A stretch of 64,000 nt of DNA from JACVRN01 sp036403815 (GTDB lineage Bacteria > Acidobacteriota > Blastocatellia > Pyrinomonadales > Pyrinomonadaceae): assembly GCA_036403815.1 (NCBI GenBank), contig DASWQH010000008.1, positions 62,001 to 126,000 on the forward strand. The letters are read 5' to 3'. A model generated the notes under the pieces. It saw only the letters and a list, made by a program, of their open reading frames with translations, did not search any database and was not told the origin of the DNA. This document shows, piece after piece, positions 26,026 to 31,966 of this stretch. The position numbers were made by a program, and so were the translations under genes. Every line of letters starts with the position of its first letter. Within the stretch, counting starts at the first letter, position 1.

Positions 26026-27041
26026 ACGGCGATTCGATGGTAGCCTGAATGGAGCATATTCATGACATGAACGGTCAGCGAGACCAGCAGAGCGCGCCGC
26101 GTCTCTCGCTTCGAGCCTGCGATGCGAAGCTTCAAATCCTTGCTCCTTTCGATCATGTTCTTCATCACATGATCCACAGTGTACTGGTGTACGCCAGTTC
26201 CTTCCGCAACTATCTCGCGCACTTCACGGCGGATGCTGCGTATAAAGCTGGCGGCGGTCGGATGCGTTGCGTGATTAGAATTTTCCGCGAAGATGCGCAG
26301 AAGGTCGCGGTCATAAAATGCGCCGCGCTCTATAGCGTACTGTTGCCGCTTGCGCCTGTAGTGCTCGCGCAAAGTTACGCGCACTTCCGCCACCGGCTCA
26401 ATCTTGTCACGTCGGCGGTTCCGGCGCGGCTGTCCCTTAATCTCATCCATCAACTCGTCAACATATTCCAGCTTTTCCAAGGCAGGCCAGCCGCGATAAC
26501 GCGTGCGCCAGCGCGAGCGCGGCGCGAGCCAGACGGCAAACGTCTCCGCGAAGTCTTCAGCCGGATGCGCCTGCGCGTACCATGCGCCCAGGTTAAGCAC
26601 GAAATTGCGGCTCTTTGGTCTGGGCTTGTAAGAGTCCGGGTAGGGTTGGGCGAAAGAGCCGAACAACTCGCGCCAGCGCCGCTTGAAATGCAGACGGTAA
26701 GCGGTATCAAGCGCATGTCCGGCCTCATGACGAAGGATACGCAGGCACTCTACTTCGGTGCCGCCCTCGACCTCGAACATCTGCTTGCGCTCAAGCTGTA
26801 TGAGACGCGGGTGAGCAAGGTAAAAAGGAATGGCTATACCGGGCACGCCGTCGGGCGAGAACCATTCTTCGCCCAGCCAGACGTGGGGCTTGAAGCGAAT
26901 CCCGCGCCCGTTCAACTCCTCGTAGAGCCGCTTGATTCTGCCCTCCAGATTTGTGCCCCCGATGCGCAGAGGAAGATCGCACAGGCGCAAATCCAGCAGC
27001 TCCTCATCCCGCATCAGATACCATCTACGTCCGGCGCTCAC
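26022..27041 (-). CDS. Putative zinc metallopeptidase (HEAGH)
   Basis: 339 residues with a zincin motif RHEAGHALD near residue 107 and a downstream DFAETFAVWLAP that would supply the third Glu ligand. The spacing fits the 'putative zinc-binding metallopeptidase' families of unknown substrate. The C-terminal third is helical and highly basic (RRKRQQYAIERG, RSKDLKLRIAGSKRETRR). There is no signal peptide, so it acts in the cytoplasm. The start is GTG at 27041 with a poor RBS; an internal ATG at 27014 is possible. It is the first gene of a two-gene operon with the ATP-grasp ligase, suggesting one protein trims a product or substrate of the other. Confidence 0.75.
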   Translation of the reverse strand: MSAGRRWYLMRDEELLDLRLCDLPLRIGGTNLEGRIKRLYEELNGRGIRFKPHVWLGEEWFSPDGVPGIAIPFYLAHPRLIQLERKQMFEVEGGTEVECLRILRHEAGHALDTAYRLHFKRRWRELFGSFAQPYPDSYKPRPKSRNFVLNLGAWYAQAHPAEDFAETFAVWLAPRSRWRTRYRGWPALEKLEYVDELMDEIKGQPRRNRRRDKIEPVAEVRVTLREHYRRKRQQYAIERGAFYDRDLLRIFAENSNHATHPTAASFIRSIRREVREIVAEGTGVHQYTVDHVMKNMIERSKDLKLRIAGSKRETRRALLVSLTVHVMNMLHSGYHRIAV

Positions 27042-27086
27042 TCCTGTTCAGCATCCCCCTTGAAAGATATCGATGATCGCATGATT

Positions 27087-27222
27087 GTAGGGGCAGGGCT
27101 TGTCCCTGCCCGTATCGCTCGCCAGAGTGATGATTGATATGCGGTATACACAAACCGGAATGTAATTCATCTCTATTATTGCGCCCTTGCGCAATACGGG
27201 CAGGGACAAGCCCTGCCCCTAC
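27087..27222. repeat. 136-bp MITE/REPIN-like element
   Basis: Perfect 29-bp terminal inverted repeats (27087-27115 with 27194-27222). Each begins GTAG and contains the palindrome GGGCAGGG...CCCTGCCC. The element is flanked on both sides by ATT, a possible 3-bp target duplication. There is no ORF inside. A GTAG foot plus hairpin, present as an inverted pair, is the layout of a REPIN. Confidence 0.85.
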
Positions 27223-27241
27223 ATTCTTTAAGAAGATAAGT

Positions 27242-27272
27242 AAAAAGGGCAGCAATCCCTGCTACCCCTTTT
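27242..27272 (-). terminator. Intrinsic terminator of the tRNA-Arg locus
   Basis: On the minus strand a hairpin AAAAGGGGTAGCA...TGCTGCCCTTTTT with a GGGAT loop ends in a T-run. It lies about 10 bp past the tRNA 3' fragment and closes the whole tRNA/HNH locus. Confidence 0.75.
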
Positions 27273-27282
27273 GTACCGATGA

Positions 27283-27312
27283 TACACCCGGAAAGACTCG
27301 AACCTGCGAAGG
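27283..27312 (-). pseudogene. 3' fragment of a disrupted tRNA-Arg
   Basis: Minus-strand sequence reads CTTC-GCAGG-TTCGAGT-CTTTC-CGGGTGT-A: variable-region end, T arm and 3' acceptor strand with discriminator A. The acceptor strand CGGGTGT pairs along all seven positions (one G-U) with GCACCCG of the fragment at 27881-27921. The T stem has already lost pairs, as expected of a decaying pseudogene. A terminator follows about 10 bp later. Confidence 0.7.
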
Positions 27313-27316
27313 TTAA

Positions 27317-27394
27317 TGGCGGGCCGTGAGGGACTCGAACCCCCGACAACTGGTTCCGAAGACCAGTGCTCTATCCAAACTGAGCTAACGGCCC
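27317..27394 (-). tRNA. tRNA-Arg (anticodon TCG)
   Basis: A full cloverleaf on the minus strand: acceptor GGGCCGT/ACGGCCC, D arm GCTC...GAGC, anticodon stem CTGGT/ACCAG with loop CTTCGGA (anticodon TCG, reading CGA), T arm with TTCGAGT, discriminator G and an encoded CCA (27317-27319). Its 5' end overlaps the last 24 bp of the HNH gene. Confidence 0.93.
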
Positions 27395-27841
27395 GTTACG
27401 TCTTCTGTGCCTGAAAGAAGCGCTGCGCTCTGCCGTCTTACGGCGATGACAATTGGCGCAACGCACCTCACATTTTTCAATCTCCTTCAAAATAGTCTTC
27501 CACGATAAGACAAGAGCAGTCATCGCAGATACATTGTAAAGCTTCTTACCGCGAACGTGATCAAACTCCAGAACTACAGGATCACTCTCACCACAGTCAA
27601 CACAGGGATGTTGTTCAAGATACTCAAACAGCTTCTCATTAATCTCGCCCATTAAAGCTTGACGACGCACACGAGCTTTCTGGACATAATAACCAATATG
27701 CTTGGAATAGTGGCTTTTGGCAAAGGAGCGACCACATTGTAAGCAGTAAGAATGCCTTGTACCCTTCGTTTTATCGCGAAAGGCAAACTCCGACACATCC
27801 TTAATCTGCTCGCATTTTGAACAACGACGCTTCTCCTTCAC
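27371..27841 (-). CDS. HNH endonuclease ending inside a tRNA gene
   Basis: 156 residues starting with GTG at 27841. An N-terminal zinc knuckle (CSKCEQIK...CLQCGRSF) resembles those of mobile HNH proteins. The HNH domain runs from CVDCGESDPVVLEFDHV to CEVRCANCHRRKT, with two CxxC pairs and the catalytic His in FDHV. The last residues (GPLAQFG) are translated from the 5' end of tRNA-Arg, so the gene has no C-terminus of its own. From memory, database members of this HNH group often end in tRNA-derived residues. It lies between the 5' fragment of one tRNA-Arg and an intact one. Probably a nicking or homing-type endonuclease. Confidence 0.88.
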   Translation of the reverse strand: MKEKRRCSKCEQIKDVSEFAFRDKTKGTRHSYCLQCGRSFAKSHYSKHIGYYVQKARVRRQALMGEINEKLFEYLEQHPCVDCGESDPVVLEFDHVRGKKLYNVSAMTALVLSWKTILKEIEKCEVRCANCHRRKTAERSASFRHRRRNGPLAQFG

Positions 27842-27880
27842 GTCGCGCAGTATAGCACGAACGATTTCGAACTTGAGTGG

Positions 27881-27921
27881 GATTCGAAGTCAGACGCTCT
27901 ATCCAACTGAGCTACGGGTGC
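27881..27921 (-). pseudogene. 5' fragment of a disrupted tRNA-Arg
   Basis: Minus strand: acceptor strand GCACCCG, a canonical D arm, then anticodon arm TCTGA-CTTCGAA-TC (anticodon TCG). The sequence leaves the tRNA consensus two bases into the 3' side of the anticodon stem, where AGA should follow. The matching 3' portion is at 27283-27312, 570 bp downstream on the same strand. Confidence 0.8.
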
Positions 27922-28261
27922 ATATAAACTTCAGGATGCATTTTAGGGATTTTCTCGTTCGGTGTCACGTCCGGGATAAGGCGGGAGGAAAAAGGCAGAT
28001 GTGTAGAAGGTCTTTCGCATTCTTACTCTCACAATTGTTCCTTAAAAAAATGAGAGGTCACCCAAGCCCTCGCAACTCAGGTGACCTCGATCCGCTCTAG
28101 TTCACTCCATATAAAGGGGAACATGCGAATTGGTCGCGCACTCTATCACCAAGCCTGAGAGCGCGACAATAGTATTTTTGGAAAACCGAACGATGGGCGA
28201 ACACTTATCGGGCGAGCATTTGAGTGGCGACCGCTTGCCACTAGCGGGTTTGCGCGCTGGC
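27922..28261. other. Intergenic region upstream of the tRNA locus
   Basis: About 340 bp. It contains a 9-bp inverted repeat GAGGTCACC...GGTGACCTC (about 28052-28088) preceded by an A-run at about 28037, which would terminate minus-strand transcription arriving from the cytochrome c side. A promoter for the tRNA locus must lie here, but I cannot pick one. No gene is supported. Confidence 0.4.
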
Positions 28262-28681
28262 TCACTTTTTCGCTGCGCCGCCCTGAAATTCCTGGCGTAT
28301 AAACCGCACCAGATTCGTGATCTCTTCCGCCTTGAGCTTATCCTTAAATGACGGCATAGCATCCTCGCCGTCGCTTATTATTTTGACCATCTGGTCGTCC
28401 GTGTGGTCTAGCGCATGCCCTTTTTTAAGGCTCGGTACTTTCAGCTTCTTCTTCAGCACCGTGACTATGCCGCCGTCGCCCTTAATTCCGTGACACCGCG
28501 CACACTCCGCCGCGTAGGTGGTGCGCGCCGCAGCAATCGCGTCCGGCGTAGGCGTCGGCTGTGCAGTGTTCGCGGTTGTGTTCGTCGTGTTGGCGTTCTG
28601 ATTAGTTGTAGAAGAATTACCGCAACCGATAATCAAAAACGCTATGGCGATGATGATAGACAGAAGCTTGAGGGTTCTCAT
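28262..28681 (-). CDS. c-type cytochrome lipoprotein
   Basis: About 139 residues. The lipoprotein signal peptide ends at LIIGC, followed by an Asn/Thr-rich spacer (STTNQNANTTNTTANT). The haem c motif is CARCH with downstream AMPSF supplying the axial Met, in a small class I cytochrome fold. It would be anchored to the membrane on the outer side. It is the last of three same-strand genes (Rieske, cytochrome b-c, this) and probably carries electrons from that complex to an oxidase. The ATG at 28681 begins at the signal peptide; an upstream TTG is unlikely. Confidence 0.9.
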   Translation of the reverse strand: MRTLKLLSIIIAIAFLIIGCGNSSTTNQNANTTNTTANTAQPTPTPDAIAAARTTYAAECARCHGIKGDGGIVTVLKKKLKVPSLKKGHALDHTDDQMVKIISDGEDAMPSFKDKLKAEEITNLVRFIRQEFQGGAAKK

Positions 28682-28762
28682 TCTTACAGCTTTCTCCAAG
28701 GGGACTAAGATTCAGGAACTACGGAAAAGAGCGGCGCGAGTATAGAACAAGAAGAGAACAGA

Positions 28763-28841
28763 CGTAAATCGTAAATCGTGAATCGTCAATAGAGAAAACG
28801 GATTTCTTCTATTCATGATTTATGATTCACGATTTACGGCT
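28763..28841. repeat. Heptad-repeat hairpin (GTAAATC type), copy 2
   Basis: Arms are GTAAATC/GTAAATC/GTGAATC/GTCAATA on the left and the heptad-aligned complement on the right, with several mismatches between arms. The loop is identical to that of the copy at 22084-22149. It fills the gap between the cytochrome b stop (28845) and the cytochrome c start. Confidence 0.85.
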
Positions 28842-28844
28842 TTT

Positions 28845-30383
28845 TCATCTTTTCTTGAGTGAAGCTGTCCATTCGGCTATCTCGCGCTTTTCGTCCTCTG
28901 TAAGTTTGTTGGCGAATGAAGGCATCAATGGGTCAAGGCCGTAAGATTGCGGGTCGTTCATGATAGCGATGAGGTCTTCGACCGTGCGGCGCGGTTTCGT
29001 AGAGATGCCAATCAGTCTGGGGTAAATCTTTACGCCCTGCCCGCGCGTGCCGTGACAGCCGGAACATTTGGCGACATAGCTTTCGGGCGGAGACGTAGCA
29101 GAGATAACCTTTTGTGATGCGTTGCTGCTGCTCGATGTATTTGAATTATCGCCGGTTGTTCCTGTGCCGTCGCCGCCGTTCCTGTTCGTGCCGGTGGTCG
29201 TCTCGTCTATGGCGGATTCGCTCGTGCGCGTGCGCAAGGGGACAAAGGGCGCTGCGCGAAAGGCCGCTTCTTCGGAGTCCTGTCGGGCGAGCTGCGCACG
29301 TATGACCGGATCGCGCGCGTCCTTGTAGTAAGAGATGGCCGTCATGATTGTGAAGAGTGCGAAGCCGAGCGCAAAGAGCACTGCGCCTGTGATGCGGCGC
29401 GGGTGCGCGACCATGCGACGCAGGCGCGGCGGGTTGAGAAAGGGAAGCGAAGCTAACCCTATAAAGATTAGTCCGGGCAAAGCGACGGCGACGACCGAGG
29501 CCATCTGCCCGGGCAGGTATTTGAGAAGCTGAAAGAGCCAGCGGAACTGCGCGCCGGGACGCGGCAGATAGCCAGGGGCAGCCGTATCGGCAGGCGGCCC
29601 GAGCGGCGCGTAGTTCCAGTATGCGAAGAGGGCTAGCGCCAGAAAGACTATTCCGGCGACGATGGCATTGCGCGCCATCTGCCCGCGCATCCAGCGCTCC
29701 AACTTGCGCTCTTCTTCCGCACTGACCAGCGCACGCTCGCGGAAGATGAAGAGGCGAGCCACGAGCGTCAGGAAGATTAAAGTCGGAGTGACCAGCACAT
29801 GCAGCGCGAAGAAGCGCGCGAGCGTGACGGGCGTGATATCCGTACCGCCTATAAGCCAGCGGCGCGAGAGATCGCCTGCAACGGGCAGCCCGCCCGCGAT
29901 GCCTTCGGCGACGCGTGTGCCGAAGAAGGCTCTAGCATCCCAGGGCAGCGAATATCCGGTTGCCCCGCCCGCCAGCACCAGCATCAACAGCACCACCGAC
30001 GCCATCCAGCCAACGGGTCGCCGCCTGTAGGTCGCGCGCCAGAACATCTGCGCCAGATGAATCACCAGCGCGAGCGTCAACCACTGCGAGCCGTAATGAT
30101 GAACGGCGCGAAGCCATGAGCCTGCCGGTAGAACTTTCTCTATGAAGGAGACGGTCGTGTGCGCGCTCTCGGCTGAAGGGACGTAGTAGAAGGCCAGCAG
30201 CAGTCCGGTGATTAGCTGGACTGCCAGCAGCATGGCGACCACGCCCGCGGTCGTGCGCGCCCATGCGCTCAACCCTTTGGAAGGCTCGTCAATCAGCGAG
30301 CGCTCTATGTCCTGAAGCGTCGTCCAGCGCGACAGCCAGCGCTCCATGCGCGGGGGAAGGTGTGTGTTGGAAGCTGTAGCCAT
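28845..30383 (-). CDS. Cytochrome b / cytochrome c fusion of a Rieske-type complex
   Basis: 512 residues. Residues 40-220 are the cytochrome b6-like four-helix part and 240-350 three further spans like subunit IV. After a Ser/Thr/Gly/Asn linker (about 385-425) comes a cytochrome c domain (CSGCH at 440-444, axial Met in LMPSF). Helix B has H95 and H109, spaced as haem ligands. Helix D has H195, but the partner position (209/210) is Ala-Arg instead of His. Where PEWY is expected the sequence is P276-GAQ. So one haem b ligand and the quinol-site Glu appear lost. The ATG overlaps the Rieske stop by one base (TGATG). Confidence 0.9.
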   Translation of the reverse strand: MATASNTHLPPRMERWLSRWTTLQDIERSLIDEPSKGLSAWARTTAGVVAMLLAVQLITGLLLAFYYVPSAESAHTTVSFIEKVLPAGSWLRAVHHYGSQWLTLALVIHLAQMFWRATYRRRPVGWMASVVLLMLVLAGGATGYSLPWDARAFFGTRVAEGIAGGLPVAGDLSRRWLIGGTDITPVTLARFFALHVLVTPTLIFLTLVARLFIFRERALVSAEEERKLERWMRGQMARNAIVAGIVFLALALFAYWNYAPLGPPADTAAPGYLPRPGAQFRWLFQLLKYLPGQMASVVAVALPGLIFIGLASLPFLNPPRLRRMVAHPRRITGAVLFALGFALFTIMTAISYYKDARDPVIRAQLARQDSEEAAFRAAPFVPLRTRTSESAIDETTTGTNRNGGDGTGTTGDNSNTSSSSNASQKVISATSPPESYVAKCSGCHGTRGQGVKIYPRLIGISTKPRRTVEDLIAIMNDPQSYGLDPLMPSFANKLTEDEKREIAEWTASLKKR

Positions 30384-30913
30384 CACCCGCGCTCTATGCG
30401 CTCCTCCGTGTTGTTTGCGAAGGTTATGTATCGGACTTGAAGCACGCCGTTCTCCTGACGTGTCGGCAGGGGATCAAGGCCGCGCCGCGAAGGGCCGCTC
30501 ACACGCGCGCCGTCCGCAGCAAAGTAGCTGTCATGGCACGGGCAGAAGAAGCCGTTCGTGTCGTCGCGCCAACTGACGTTGCAGCCTTCGTGCGGGCAGA
30601 CGCTGGAAAGAACCTGATGATTCTTATCGGGCAGCACGTAGACGAAATGCTCTTCCTGTGTGCTAGCCCATCCGGCCTCGTGCTCGGCCACGATGCTGCG
30701 CATCAGTGGGCGCTCGCCCTTCAACTCGCTCAGGGGCGCGATGTCAGACCATTTCGCAGCGGTCGTCTTTACATGCGGGTGTAGAAAGCGAAAGGCGGCG
30801 GTCAGAAGTGTTCCGGCCACGGCGGCGAAGATGCCCAGTGGAACCAGCAGCAGAAAATGCCTGCGCCCCGCGTCCGGCGCATCCTCTTTATCATGCGTTG
30901 CGTGATTGTCCAT
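30383..30913 (-). CDS. Rieske 2Fe-2S protein
   Basis: 176 residues. A single N-terminal membrane anchor (HFLLLVPLGIFAAVAGTLLTAAF) is followed by a Rieske domain with both cluster motifs intact, CPHEGC and CPCHDSYF, and the GPSRRGLDPLP proline loop. It belongs to the quinol:cytochrome c oxidoreductase family and works on the outer face of the membrane with the adjacent cytochrome b. The stop codon overlaps the start of the cytochrome b gene, so they are coupled. No strong RBS is seen at the ATG. The first 20 residues (DNHATHDKEDAPDAG) form a charged cytoplasmic tail. Confidence 0.93.
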   Translation of the reverse strand: MDNHATHDKEDAPDAGRRHFLLLVPLGIFAAVAGTLLTAAFRFLHPHVKTTAAKWSDIAPLSELKGERPLMRSIVAEHEAGWASTQEEHFVYVLPDKNHQVLSSVCPHEGCNVSWRDDTNGFFCPCHDSYFAADGARVSGPSRRGLDPLPTRQENGVLQVRYITFANNTEERIERG

Positions 30914-30925
30914 AAAAGCAGTTTT

Positions 30926-31007
30926 CAGTTTTGAGTTTTGAGTTTTCAGTTTTCAGAAGAAAACGAGTTGCTTTTTCTGAAAACTGAAAACTCAAAACTC
31001 AAAACTG
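30926..31007. repeat. Heptad-repeat hairpin (CAGTTTT type)
   Basis: Perfect 33-bp arms (30926-30958 with 30975-31007), built of GAGTTTT and CAGTTTT units, around a 16-nt loop. It lies in the divergent promoter region between the Rieske gene and hemQ, so here it cannot be a simple gene-end terminator. Confidence 0.92.
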
Positions 31008-31151
31008 TAGTCGTAAGTTGCAATTCTGTCGGCGTTCGCCGCAGAATAGGTTCGCTTAGAGACCGAAGGCGTCGGCGCATTCTACTCTATTCAAACTAAG
31101 ATGTGCGACACCTATTTTTTAGGCCCCGACGGGAAGAGAGAATAAGACATC

Positions 31152-31931
31152 ATGAGCTTTGATAAGGAAGAGCCTAGCGAAACTCGACCGAACCTGCGTC
31201 TGGCAAAAGCGCAGGCGGGCGCGGATGAGAAAACGGAAGACCGCCAGAAGCTGCCGCGCCAGTTCGTCAACTTCACTTTCTATAAGGCACGCCCGGAATG
31301 GTACTCAAGCGAAGACCGTGAGCGAGACCTGCGCAAAGTTGCCTTCATCAACACGTTCGAGGAATATCACAAGAGCCTGATGATGCATACCTACTCGCTC
31401 GTAGGCTTGCGCGCAAACGCGGACTTTATGATCTGGCGCATAGGCTATGATCTGGACATGATGCAGGAGATGACCGCTCGCCTGAATCGCACAGGCGTTG
31501 GCCGCTTTCTGGAAGTCACGCAATCTTTTCTCTCTATGACCAAGCGCTCCATGTACATAGACAAGGATAACCCGGAGCATGTGGAAGACCGCCTGCATAT
31601 AGTGCCGGGGCAGTCCAAGTATCTGTTCGTCTACCCGTTTGTGAAGACCAGAGAGTGGTATGCGCGCTCTGTAGAGCAGCGGCAGGAGATGATGGACGAG
31701 CACATACGCACAGGCTCCAAGTATCGCTCGGTCAAGCTGCACACGACCTACTCGTTCGGACTTGACGATCAGGAGTTCGTCGTCGCCTTTGAGACAGACT
31801 ATCCACAGGATTTCCTTGATCTGGTGCAGGAGCTGCGCGAATCCAAAGCGAGCGGCTTCACCCTGCGCGACACGCCCATGTTCACGTGCAGGCAGCGCAC
31901 GCTTCCAGAATGCTTCGACTCGCTCGGCTGA
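31152..31931 (+). CDS. hemQ: HemQ / coproheme decarboxylase (chlorite dismutase family)
   Basis: 259 residues of the chlorite dismutase-like superfamily. The proximal-haem region is KLHTTYSFGLDDQEFVVAFETD. RQFVNFTFYKARPEWY opens the first ferredoxin-like repeat, and MTKRSMYIDKDN lies between repeats. The N-terminal 40 residues are a charged extension. In bacteria using the coproporphyrin-dependent pathway, HemQ (ChdC) removes two propionates of coproheme III to give protohaem; true chlorite dismutases have an Arg that I cannot confirm here. It is divergent from the Rieske/cytochrome b operon, consistent with a haem-supply role. Confidence 0.85.
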   Translation: MSFDKEEPSETRPNLRLAKAQAGADEKTEDRQKLPRQFVNFTFYKARPEWYSSEDRERDLRKVAFINTFEEYHKSLMMHTYSLVGLRANADFMIWRIGYDLDMMQEMTARLNRTGVGRFLEVTQSFLSMTKRSMYIDKDNPEHVEDRLHIVPGQSKYLFVYPFVKTREWYARSVEQRQEMMDEHIRTGSKYRSVKLHTTYSFGLDDQEFVVAFETDYPQDFLDLVQELRESKASGFTLRDTPMFTCRQRTLPECFDSLG

Positions 31932-31966
31932 AGTCCTGAAAGGTTCCGCATTCCCGTGTAGATAAG

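Noticed and set aside
26049..27137. A 362-codon plus-strand frame opposite the metallopeptidase gene
   Set aside because: It mirrors the minus-strand gene over its full length; the HEAGH motif, operon overlap and codon pattern favour the minus strand.
27242..27921. Group I intron in a tRNA anticodon loop with an HNH endonuclease
   Set aside because: The break is in the 3' side of the anticodon stem, almost all inserted DNA is the HNH gene and a full tRNA, and no room or conserved P/Q/R/S core for a catalytic intron is left.
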